A program made the translations under genes and the position numbers. This document shows, one piece after another, positions 34,607-42,910 of a DNA stretch of 64,000 bases (position 1 is its first letter; each line of letters begins with the position of its first letter). The notes under the pieces are model-generated. The model searched no databases, was not told where the DNA came from, and was given only the letters and a program-made list of their open reading frames with translations. Location of the stretch: assembly GCF_001509585.1 (NCBI RefSeq), contig NZ_LNCI01000007.1:248001-312000 (forward strand). The letters are read 5' to 3'. Source of the stretch: Tropicimonas marinistellae (lineage in GTDB: Bacteria > Pseudomonadota > Alphaproteobacteria > Rhodobacterales > Rhodobacteraceae).

Positions 34607-36214
34607 ATGAACGCGGCCGACGGGACCCTCGGCTGGACTACAGTGGCCGCAGTGACGAGCGCGCATCCTGCCACTCTAAGCAGTCTGACGGACGGCGCTT
34701 CCAACTTTGACGTTGTTATCGTCGGCACCGGAATGGGTGGTAGCGCCGTCGCCTTTCGCCTGGCCGGGCAAGGTTGCCGCGTGCTCATGCTGGAGCGCGG
34801 CCAGCCGCCACTCCAGGTCGCCACAGCCGAGAACAACACCTTCCTCTACAGCGCTCAACCGTTGGGTCACGAATTCCGCATAGTCGGCGGAAAATCGAAG
34901 TACTACGGCGCGGCGCTCTATCGCTTCCGTGAAAGCGACTTCAAGGAACGAGCCGTCGAAAACGGTATCTCGCCGGCGTGGCCGATCCGATACGACGACC
35001 TGGAGTCGTACTATTGCGAGGCCGAAGAGATCTACCGCGTCCATGGCGCGTCCACGGGAGACCCAACCGAGCCCTGGCGCTCCCGGCCGTACCCGCACGA
35101 CCGGCTACCGCACGACCCGTTGGTTGCCCGGATTGCGGCGCGGCTCCAAGCCAATGGGGTCCCGACCGCGGCAATCCCTCGCGGGATAGACTACGGCCCC
35201 GGCGGGAGCTGTGTGCTCTGCGGCCAATGCGATGCCCATTACTGCGTGCGCGACGCCAAGATGGACGCTGATACCGCCACCCTGCGTCCCGCACTCGCGG
35301 CAGGCAACGTGAAACTGCTCTACGGAGCGGAGTGCCTGAAGGTGCTGGTTGATCCCTCCGGCCGGCGCGCCGAGGGCGTGCTGGTTCGCCATGACGGGCA
35401 GGAGAAACGCATCTTGGCTGGCCAGGTGGTGGTGAGCGCGGGCTTCCCGCACAGTGCGCTGCTGTTGCGACGCTCCCGCATGTCGATCCACCCCGAGGGC
35501 GTGGGCAATGCCTCGGGTTGGCTGGGCCGTGGCGTGGCCGCCCATTCGACGGGCACGCTCTTTCCAGTCGTGGGGTTGCGACCGCTTGGGGCGCGGCACA
35601 CCAAGACGTTTGCCATCAATGCCTGGGCGGATGCCGGGCCCGACTGGCCGCATCCGCTCGGCGTCGCCCAGATTGCGGGTCAGACACCGTTCTGGCTCTT
35701 GACGTCGAAGGCCAAGCGCCCGTTGGTCAGGGCCATTGGCGAGCGTAGCCTGCATGTCTTCCACATGGGCGAGGCACTGCCGACGAAAGAAACCGGTTGG
35801 TCATTCGACGGCGACGAGTTGGGCAACCTTACGCCGCCCGTCCATCGTCCGGAGGCATACGGTCGCTTGCGCCATCTTGTCCGCGCGTGCTTCCGCGAGC
35901 TGGGCTACCCGGTGATCGCACCGCGCCGCCCGGTGGAGTTCTGGCACGAGACCGGCGGCGCGATCATGGGCGCGGATCCCGAGACATCCGTCACCGATGC
36001 GCAGGGCCGCGTGCACGGGGTGGAGAACCTCCATGTCGCCGACGCCACCGTATTGCCCTCCGCAAGCTCGGTGAACACGGGGCTGACCATCGTGGCATTG
36101 TCCCTGCGGACCGCAGACGCGGTCCTCGAGGCGGCCGGTGCCCAAGCTCCGGCAGCGCGGCACAGATTGCGTTCAGCACCACAGGATCGGGCGACCGCGG
36201 ATATCCCGTGCTGA
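34607..36214 (+). CDS. GMC-family FAD oxidoreductase
   Basis: Glucose-methanol-choline-type flavoprotein of about 535 residues. The FAD-binding motif VVIVGTGMGGSAVAFRLAG is near residue 35, a GSCVLCGQCDAHYC segment with four Cys near residue 205, and the C-terminal GMC_oxred_C motif has HETGGAIMG and the substrate-base region NLHVADATVLPSASSVNTGL. The Cys cluster resembles that of membrane-associated GMC dehydrogenases/cholesterol-oxidase-like proteins. Start uncertain: ATG 34607 has GGAG 9-12 nt upstream, and the frame extends to 34487. The substrate is an alcohol or sugar. The next gene encodes an outer-membrane porin, hinting at sugar oxidation. Confidence 0.82.
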   Translation: MNAADGTLGWTTVAAVTSAHPATLSSLTDGASNFDVVIVGTGMGGSAVAFRLAGQGCRVLMLERGQPPLQVATAENNTFLYSAQPLGHEFRIVGGKSKYYGAALYRFRESDFKERAVENGISPAWPIRYDDLESYYCEAEEIYRVHGASTGDPTEPWRSRPYPHDRLPHDPLVARIAARLQANGVPTAAIPRGIDYGPGGSCVLCGQCDAHYCVRDAKMDADTATLRPALAAGNVKLLYGAECLKVLVDPSGRRAEGVLVRHDGQEKRILAGQVVVSAGFPHSALLLRRSRMSIHPEGVGNASGWLGRGVAAHSTGTLFPVVGLRPLGARHTKTFAINAWADAGPDWPHPLGVAQIAGQTPFWLLTSKAKRPLVRAIGERSLHVFHMGEALPTKETGWSFDGDELGNLTPPVHRPEAYGRLRHLVRACFRELGYPVIAPRRPVEFWHETGGAIMGADPETSVTDAQGRVHGVENLHVADATVLPSASSVNTGLTIVALSLRTADAVLEAAGAQAPAARHRLRSAPQDRATADIPC

Positions 36215-36547
36215 CGCAGATACTCCATGCCGGCAGTTTAAGAGCCAAGGTCGCCGGGCCACCGTCATGACCGGAAACTGGGAACCGTAGGCCGCCCGAC
36301 TTTAGCATTCGGACTACGGTTGCCCCGGGTTACTCTGCCACGGAAAAACCTGGCTGAAATGGTGGCGGAAGCCGCTTGCAGCGCATCGCGGCCGTTTTCG
36401 CGGATGTGTGCAAGATCCGAAAGCCTTGCATGGCACCCTGCAAGGTGTTGACAGTGTTGGGGCGGCCCGCGGCAAATGTCGAGGTCACGCTGACCTGCCT
36501 CAACGATGTGCTATGGTAGCATTTCAAGGCCGGGAAAGGGGGTAGGG
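36215..36547. promoter_or_regulatory. Upstream region of the porin gene with two inverted repeats
   Basis: A 333-nt spacer holds CCTTGCA-N8-TGCAAGG (36424-36445), a TTGACA (36448-36453) that could be a -35 element, and AGGTCA-CGC-TGACCT (36482-36496). The two inverted repeats flank the TTGACA and are reasonable operator candidates. The -10 is not obvious. Confidence 0.4.
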
Positions 36548-37852
36548 ATGAAACCCGTGGTTCTGGCATATTGCGCCATTTTCCTCGTCGCCGCATTGAG
36601 TTCAGGTCCGGCAACCGCCCAATCCGGTGACTTGAAGCCAAGTGGGCCGCAGAGCAACGGAACCAAAGCGGGTTACTCCCAGGCCGGCGTGCTGGAAGGG
36701 CCGAGTGGTGTTCTGAACGAGCTGGCTCAGGATGATTCCGTTCGCGCTGGCCTGCTCTCGCCCCGCGGAACGCTTGCCTTCTTTGACCCCTGGTACGCAT
36801 GGAAGAAGCGCTTGAACGCGAACGTCGGACTGCAGTTGGGCTTTAGTTTCCAGACGCTCTACCAATCGGCCGACGAGACCCTGACCGGTATCTCCGAGGC
36901 GGCTGCAACACGCGGTCAGATCCAAGGCGCGTGGACCTTTCTGAACCGCGGCGGCACGAACACGGGCAAGCTGACCTTCCGCGTCCGGAACCGTCAGGCC
37001 TGGGACCAGAACCTGCCGCCCTCGCAACTCGCCTATCAATTCGGGAGTATCGTCAATTCCGGAACCGGGTTCGGTGCATCCGGTTGGGAACTGAACGAAC
37101 TTGCCTGGCGCCAGTCGATGTTCGACGACAAGTTCCGTTTCGTCGTTGGGAATATCAGCGCGATCTCCTGGTACAACAACACCGCCCTTTCGTCCTCGCT
37201 GACCGGGTTTCAGAACACCGCCATGCAGTCGAGCCTCGCCAAACCGGGTCCCGGTCGTGGCCTCGGCTTCGGTGTAGGGTTTGAAGTCACTCCCAAGGTT
37301 GCAATGGTTGCCAGTGTCCATGACGCGAACTCAACCGCGAGCCAGAACCCGTTGGAGACGATTGAGCAGCAAGAGTACTTCTATTCCACCGAGCTTCGTT
37401 ATCTGCCATCCGGCATCCGGGAGCAGATGTGGAACTCGTTCAGACTCCAAGTCTGGTACCAGGATGCTCTGGAGGAGAAGGGCCTGAAGGCATCGAGCGG
37501 TGTCGCTATCCAGGCGGGCTACCTGTTCGACGACACGTGGTATCCGTTTGCCCTCGGCGGTTGGTCCGATGGGAACGCTTCGATCTTTAGGGAAGATTTC
37601 GTTGCCGGGTTGGGCGTGAAGATCCACACCCGCAACCGCCCTTCGGACGACATGTTTGGGATTGCTGCCGGGTGGGGCAACCCGTCCGTCGACGCGCTCC
37701 AAGATCAGTACACGGCCGAGGCTTTCTACCGGCTTCAGCTTCTAGCCTCTTTCGCGATCACCCCATCGGTCCAGATTGTCCGCCATCCCGCCGCGAACCC
37801 GGACACCGATCAGGTTGTTCTGTGGGGTCTCAGAACGCGGATCCAGTTCTGA
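36548..37852 (+). CDS. OprB-type carbohydrate-selective porin
   Basis: Outer-membrane beta-barrel of 434 residues. The signal peptide covers about residues 1-25 (cleavage after ATAQ). The mature chain has many amphipathic strands and ends in Phe (LWGLRTRIQF), as outer-membrane barrels do. The C-terminal pattern ITPSVQIVRHPAANPDTDQVVLWGLR is typical of OprB. ATG 36548 gives the signal peptide; an upstream in-frame Met is not needed. It probably admits sugars or sugar acids across the outer membrane. It is in tandem with an exported unknown protein 89 nt downstream. Confidence 0.83.
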   Translation: MKPVVLAYCAIFLVAALSSGPATAQSGDLKPSGPQSNGTKAGYSQAGVLEGPSGVLNELAQDDSVRAGLLSPRGTLAFFDPWYAWKKRLNANVGLQLGFSFQTLYQSADETLTGISEAAATRGQIQGAWTFLNRGGTNTGKLTFRVRNRQAWDQNLPPSQLAYQFGSIVNSGTGFGASGWELNELAWRQSMFDDKFRFVVGNISAISWYNNTALSSSLTGFQNTAMQSSLAKPGPGRGLGFGVGFEVTPKVAMVASVHDANSTASQNPLETIEQQEYFYSTELRYLPSGIREQMWNSFRLQVWYQDALEEKGLKASSGVAIQAGYLFDDTWYPFALGGWSDGNASIFREDFVAGLGVKIHTRNRPSDDMFGIAAGWGNPSVDALQDQYTAEAFYRLQLLASFAITPSVQIVRHPAANPDTDQVVLWGLRTRIQF

Positions 37853-37941
37853 GCGCCCAACAAAACGATTTTCGTGCCGACCGTCGCGGTCGTTTCTCGA
37901 CCGCAGCCAATGCGAATACAATACAGCAAGGAGAAACTCAA

Positions 37942-38643
37942 ATGCCGTTCACTTCTCACCGCGCGGCCGTGAAAAGACCCATGGTATTCGGCCTCGTCCT
38001 CGGCAGCATGGCATTCTGTGTCCCGGCTTGGGCGGAACAAGAACTTGAACCGGTCTCCCTCAGCGACATTCGCGACATGAGGTTTTGTGAGTTCGTCCTG
38101 ATTTTCGACGATCACGTCACGATCTACAACACGTCGGCCTCAAACGGTTGTCCGGAAGAAAAATGGCAAGCAATGGACACAGCGGCCATTGCCTCCGAAC
38201 ACGGTGCAAAAGCAGCCGAGCTCAACGGCCCAAAATTCTGGACGATGGACGCGCAGACAATAAGCCTGGGCGCGACAAAGACATTCGGTGGAATTGAGGC
38301 CCGCTATGGCGCGACTCTGCCGCTCTCGGCGCTCGGCGGCGACACCGGGTCCGCGCCCTATACGCCCTATACCAGCGCAAAAAACCAGACGATGACATTC
38401 AAGGCGGGTAGCCCGGTTTATGAATTGGTCGATCCAGACGGTAATACCTACATCCTCAACGCTTACGGATCGGATGTCGAAGGGGGCGACCCCGCCAATC
38501 TCGTCAACCAGCTTTCTCCTGCCGAGGGCTGGACATTCCAGGCGCGCACCCTGGCCGAAGACCTTTCGATCGAGGGAAGTTCGGACACGCCAGTCGATAT
38601 GGTCGGGGACGACATGCACCAGTATTACACGCGGATGGAATAG
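37942..38643 (+). CDS. Exported protein of unknown family
   Basis: Protein of 233 residues with a signal peptide (about 1-31, ending FCVPAWA before EQELEPVSL), so periplasmic or outer-membrane-associated. The mature part has two Cys in the first 40 residues (MRFCEFVLIF, SNGCPEE), which could form a disulfide, then a beta-rich body containing PVYELVDPDGNTYILNAYG and ending DDMHQYYTRME. I recognise no family. AAGGAG precedes the ATG. It directly follows the porin gene, so it may act with it. The C-terminal half resembles a ligand-binding beta-sandwich only in general character. Confidence 0.7.
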   Translation: MPFTSHRAAVKRPMVFGLVLGSMAFCVPAWAEQELEPVSLSDIRDMRFCEFVLIFDDHVTIYNTSASNGCPEEKWQAMDTAAIASEHGAKAAELNGPKFWTMDAQTISLGATKTFGGIEARYGATLPLSALGGDTGSAPYTPYTSAKNQTMTFKAGSPVYELVDPDGNTYILNAYGSDVEGGDPANLVNQLSPAEGWTFQARTLAEDLSIEGSSDTPVDMVGDDMHQYYTRME

Positions 38644-38766
38644 GCCACTCGGCCGAGAAACGCGCGAACAGCGCCTTACCAATAGGCAACCATGAGCTAT
38701 CTTGTGGGGTCTTGGAACGCCGCTGAACTCGTATCTCTGTCAGGCCCACCAGATCACCGGAGGGCC

Positions 38767-41745
38767 TCATGCAACCTCGTCGGATATTACAACCTCGATG
38801 ATCTCGATAGAGGTCACCTTCAGCCCAAGCTCGCGAAGGGAGAGGCTTTCATCATCTGCACCGGGAGCGCGTCCGGCGCCCGTTGCAAACCCTTCGAGCT
38901 CAGCCAATTCCGCCGCGACTAGTTCGGATTCATACTCATCGCGCGTCAGGTGGATTTCGAGTGTGTCTGTACCAGTACCTCCGTGATAGGCATCCCGCTT
39001 GGTGCCGGTCTCGCCAAACACGAAAACCAATTGATCGTCCCCTGCGTTGCCAAAGACCGAGTCGCTTCCTTCTTGACCGTCTAGGATATCGTTGCCGTCC
39101 GAGCCGCGCAGGGTATCCGCTCCATCACCACCCCGAAGGGTGTCGGCGCCCCTTCCTCCCTTGAGACTGTCATCTCCGCCGTTCCCGAAGATGAGATCTG
39201 CGTGTCTGGCTCCGAAGATCGTATCATCGCCTTGCCCTCCACGAAGCGTGTCGTCGTCCTTGCCTCCGTAGATTGTATCGTTGCCCTGGCCACCCTGCAG
39301 AGTGTCACGGCCTTCGCCACCGCGAAGCGTATCGCGTTTTGCGCCCCCGTAGAGGGAGTCGTCTCCCAAGAGCCCGCGCAACACATCTGCGCCGCCGCCG
39401 CCCCAGAGAGTGTTGCCCAGCGCGCTTCCCGTTAGATCGTCATCGAACTCCGAACCGCGCAGGTTTTCGATCGACTTGAGTGTATCACCCTCGGCATGCC
39501 CACCACTTCCGGTCCCGGCTTCAAGATCCACCACAACGGCCCGCTCGGAACGTGTGTATTCGGCGCTGTCGATACCCGTCCCGCCGAAAATACCATCCTT
39601 GCCGCGGCCGCCGTCCAGGCGGTCGTTTCCCGCGCCCCCCATCAGATCATCAGCACCGCCGCGCCCCAGGATTATATCATCTCCGGCGAGGCCGCTTATC
39701 CTGTCCGCACCGGCCGTCCCTTTCAGAGTGTCGTCGCCGGGCGTGCCTTTCTGAACGTTGATCGTCGCTTTCGTGACGGTCACCGTCACCTTGCCTTCGT
39801 CGCGGCCACCATTGGCCGCAACCTCGTAGGTGAACTCGTCCGTGCCAAAGAACCCGGCGTTCGGCACATAGGTCACCGTTCCATTGACATTGATGGACAC
39901 TTTGCCGTTGCTGCCCTGCGAAACGGTTGCCACGCTTAACGGGTCTTCATCCGGATCGTCGTCATTCGCCAGGACGTCGACATTCACGGCCACATCCTGG
40001 CGAGTGGTGATGGTATCATCCGCTGCAATCGGATCGGAATTCCCCAACTCGGCAAGACTAATCCGCGTGATTTTGCCGTCGATCAGATAGGCGAAGTACA
40101 TATGGCCGTCGGGTCCCAGCTTGAGATGGACCGGTCCCGGTCCATCCAGTTGCGCAAGGAACTCCAAGTCGCGGCTGTCGTTTGCTTTGATTGCATAGAG
40201 CTCGCCTTGGGCCATGTCCGTGAAAATGTAGCGGCCCTGCAATCCTGACGGGAATCGGTCGGATCGAATGACATCGTTGGCCCCGATAAGGAGTTGCAAC
40301 TGGTACCCAGGGTCAACCACGCGATGCGAAAACGCCTTGAAAGCGGGTGTAACTGTCGCATCACCCGACGCGACTGCGGAATAGAACGCCTTGGCCTCGT
40401 CCAGGTCTTCGTAGTCGCGCGTCGGAAGCGACGCGCCGCCATCGCCGCCCTCGTAGAACGGCCAGCCGAAATTCGCCCCGGCGGCACCTGTGTTGATTTC
40501 TTCGTATGCGCCCCAGCCGACGTCGGAGATCAATAGTTGGCCTTCACCGGCAAACCCCATCGTGAACGGATTTCGCAATCCAAGCTGATAGACCTTCGCC
40601 GCATTCTGCGTGAGGTCCCCGCCGGCATCATCGACGAATGGGTTATCGGTCAGGCCAAGCCCCGTGATCGGATCGATGCGCAGGATCTTCCCTGCAAGCG
40701 CGTGGACACTCTGCACGCTGAGTGCACGAACGTCGGCCGCATTGAAGGATGTTCCGTCGCCAGTCGAGAGGTAGAGCGCGCCGTCCGGCCCAAATTCGAG
40801 CGAGCCACCCGCGTGGGAGAGCGAATCCACCTTGATGTAGTCCTGAACATACTCGCCGGTGTCCGGATCGACGTCCGACGGCGGCGTATCGAAATCCGAC
40901 GTGGAGTTGACCGCACCGCCGCCGGAAATATCGTCCAGAGACTGGCCGGCGCCCCCGATCAGGATCACCTCGGAGCCCGGCACAACCGTCCGATAGTCGT
41001 TGTCTGCATCAAGGGTGTGACGCGTCAGATAGGCAAACCTGTTGCCCTCCCCGTCCGGCGCGGCATTGCCGCTTTTCCCGTCGGTGTCGGGCGGATCGAC
41101 GGTGTAGTACGTGTACAGATACGGATTGGTCGCCAGATCGGGGTGGAGCGCGATATCCATGAGTCCCCGGTCCGCGCGCTGGTTCACCTGATCCATGATA
41201 TCGAGGACGTCGCCGAGATCGTCGCCGCTTGCCAAGTCGAACAGGCGCACTTTCCCGTTCTTTTCGGCGACATAGATGACATCCGGATCGAGCGGCGAGA
41301 ATTCGAACGCAATCGGCTTTGTGAGGCCATCGACGGTCGTCGTTTCGGAAAACGCGTAGTCGGATTCAAGTGGCGGGTCGGTGGGCTCGGTAACGGGATT
41401 CTCGTCATCGAGGATGTCGATTTGCGCAGTTCTCGGGAACAGGAATGTCCCGCTGTTCAGGTCAACCAAGGAGAAGGAAAAGGACTCCGTATTCTCGGAG
41501 ACATCGTCGTCCAGGATTTCGACAGGCACGACGATCCTGCTAACACCGGCCTCCATGGTCACGGTTCCATAGTCCGGCGTGAAATCGTCTTCATCTGCTG
41601 CATCGGCGAAGCTGAGCAGATTCGCCTCGTAGACGATGTCGACGGGCTTCGAAAGATCGACGGTCCGCACGATCGGAACCAGCACTTCGCCGGCCGTTTC
41701 ACTAATCCCAATTGAAAATGTCTCTAGTGCGATATTCCCCGACAT
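38767..41745 (-). CDS. Secreted Calx-beta / sorbosone-dehydrogenase / RTX fusion protein
   Basis: Very acidic protein of 992 residues. Order: Calx-beta-like domain (about 1-115); glucose/sorbosone-dehydrogenase beta-propeller (about 130-570: HPDLATNPYLYTYYTV, LRNPFTMGF, ISDVGWGAYEEINTG, then GANFGWPFYEGG); cadherin-like/VCBS domain (about 573-662); some 18 RTX Ca-binding nonapeptides (667-905, GGxGxDxL type); and a C-terminal region ending in DEVA, as in type I secretion signals. There is no N-terminal signal peptide, which fits type I export. The propeller would oxidise aldoses if PQQ is bound. No exporter genes lie nearby. Confidence 0.86.
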   Translation of the reverse strand: MSGNIALETFSIGISETAGEVLVPIVRTVDLSKPVDIVYEANLLSFADAADEDDFTPDYGTVTMEAGVSRIVVPVEILDDDVSENTESFSFSLVDLNSGTFLFPRTAQIDILDDENPVTEPTDPPLESDYAFSETTTVDGLTKPIAFEFSPLDPDVIYVAEKNGKVRLFDLASGDDLGDVLDIMDQVNQRADRGLMDIALHPDLATNPYLYTYYTVDPPDTDGKSGNAAPDGEGNRFAYLTRHTLDADNDYRTVVPGSEVILIGGAGQSLDDISGGGAVNSTSDFDTPPSDVDPDTGEYVQDYIKVDSLSHAGGSLEFGPDGALYLSTGDGTSFNAADVRALSVQSVHALAGKILRIDPITGLGLTDNPFVDDAGGDLTQNAAKVYQLGLRNPFTMGFAGEGQLLISDVGWGAYEEINTGAAGANFGWPFYEGGDGGASLPTRDYEDLDEAKAFYSAVASGDATVTPAFKAFSHRVVDPGYQLQLLIGANDVIRSDRFPSGLQGRYIFTDMAQGELYAIKANDSRDLEFLAQLDGPGPVHLKLGPDGHMYFAYLIDGKITRISLAELGNSDPIAADDTITTRQDVAVNVDVLANDDDPDEDPLSVATVSQGSNGKVSINVNGTVTYVPNAGFFGTDEFTYEVAANGGRDEGKVTVTVTKATINVQKGTPGDDTLKGTAGADRISGLAGDDIILGRGGADDLMGGAGNDRLDGGRGKDGIFGGTGIDSAEYTRSERAVVVDLEAGTGSGGHAEGDTLKSIENLRGSEFDDDLTGSALGNTLWGGGGADVLRGLLGDDSLYGGAKRDTLRGGEGRDTLQGGQGNDTIYGGKDDDTLRGGQGDDTIFGARHADLIFGNGGDDSLKGGRGADTLRGGDGADTLRGSDGNDILDGQEGSDSVFGNAGDDQLVFVFGETGTKRDAYHGGTGTDTLEIHLTRDEYESELVAAELAELEGFATGAGRAPGADDESLSLRELGLKVTSIEIIEVVISDEVA
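39030..39747 (-). repeat. RTX nonapeptide-encoding repeats
   Basis: In-frame 27-bp-period repeats within the fusion gene encode GGxGxDxLx units. They drift from one another at the DNA level but are regular in protein. They form Ca-loaded beta-rolls after secretion. Confidence 0.85.
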
Positions 41746-42157
41746 CTTTTCCCAATTTCCTCACAAGAATCTCGGTACGGGGAGCATTCAAACATAGTAA
41801 TGTGAGTTTTCAAAATCTCAGCGGCGGCGGATTCCGTGGGTTATCGGTAGAAGTGATCACGCGTCATTCACAGCAACGGTTTAGATCGAAGGAACCAGGT
41901 CCTCCGCGATGGCCAGGGAACGACAAGCGAGCGCCAATGATGCTGCCTTGCGATGTCAGAGTTGGATATCCGTCAAGTCGCGCTAGCTGGCGCGTAGCGG
42001 TGCATTCGCTCACGCCCTGAGTCTGCTATGGGGATCGCAATTTCACGCCGTGCTGGGATCGACGCATGCCGGGGTACGATGCTGAATTGGCGGGCGATCA
42101 TCTTGTTGGGAGGGATGCACGATCCAAAAAAGTACGACGTTGACTATGCCACCGGTC
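41746..42157. other. Intergenic region upstream of the RTX gene
   Basis: 412 nt between the stop of the racemase-like gene and the start of the RTX fusion gene, both on the minus strand. It should hold the RTX promoter. I see no gene, clear terminator or strong palindrome here. Confidence 0.5.
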
Positions 42158-42910
42158 TCACTCCGTGGCCGGCGTGGAGAGCAGGCGGCCAAAGCCGACG
42201 ATCGGTTTGTTGTGGCCGGAGACGCGCAAGCTATCCCATAGAAGGCACTGAATACTGCTCATGCAGGGTTTGCCGAGTTCATTCTCCAGCGCCTCAAGAA
42301 CTTCCATCGCGCGTATGGCGGTGCATGAGATGAAGAGCGCGTCCGCATCGGGATGGTCGGCATTCAAGGCCAGGGACGTCAAGCTTTCGAGCGAGACGAA
42401 TGGCATATCCGCATCGCTTTCGATCCCAAGATGGGTTTGCTTGACCACGTCCACCCCATGTTCGGCAAGAAAGCCGGCCATCATCTTGCCCACTGGCTCG
42501 GGGTACGGCGTGAACAACGCAATGCGCTGACGTTCAAGATGCGCAAAAGCGTTCAGGGCAGCGGTGGCCGGGGTCGTGACCGGTATCCCGGGGCGACCGG
42601 CCCGGATTTGCTTCGCGACAGTCTCGAAGCCGAGAGCGACGGTGGCCGAGGTGCAACTGTAGGCAATGACATCAAGCGGCATCTCCGGCAGAAGTCGCGC
42701 CGCGCATTCCGCCAACTGCGGACCCATTTTTCGCAGGTTATCCTCGGTCAGCGGATTGACGGTCAGGACGCGTGTCGTGTGATAGCTGACATCCTGTCCG
42801 ACGAGTGCGGCGCGAAAACCATTCTCCGTTGTCATGTCAGTGGAGAGAACGATCAATCCAATGCGGATACCCGCACCGCCGTTGTCAAAGAAGATCTCAC
42901 CTAGCGCCAT
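42158..42910 (-). CDS. Asp/Glu racemase-superfamily protein (maleate isomerase / EutA-like)
   Basis: Protein of 250 residues in the Asp/Glu/hydantoin racemase, maleate cis-trans isomerase and arylmalonate decarboxylase group. The two catalytic Cys are in IAYSCTSA (Cys86) and LFISCTAI (Cys196). It works by two-base Cys chemistry on a carboxylate such as maleate, a hydantoin or an amino acid. EutA of ectoine clusters belongs to the same group. It overlaps the flavoprotein gene by 14 nt and is therefore coupled to it. It would isomerise an acid released in the pathway. Confidence 0.82.
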   Translation of the reverse strand: MALGEIFFDNGGAGIRIGLIVLSTDMTTENGFRAALVGQDVSYHTTRVLTVNPLTEDNLRKMGPQLAECAARLLPEMPLDVIAYSCTSATVALGFETVAKQIRAGRPGIPVTTPATAALNAFAHLERQRIALFTPYPEPVGKMMAGFLAEHGVDVVKQTHLGIESDADMPFVSLESLTSLALNADHPDADALFISCTAIRAMEVLEALENELGKPCMSSIQCLLWDSLRVSGHNKPIVGFGRLLSTPATE

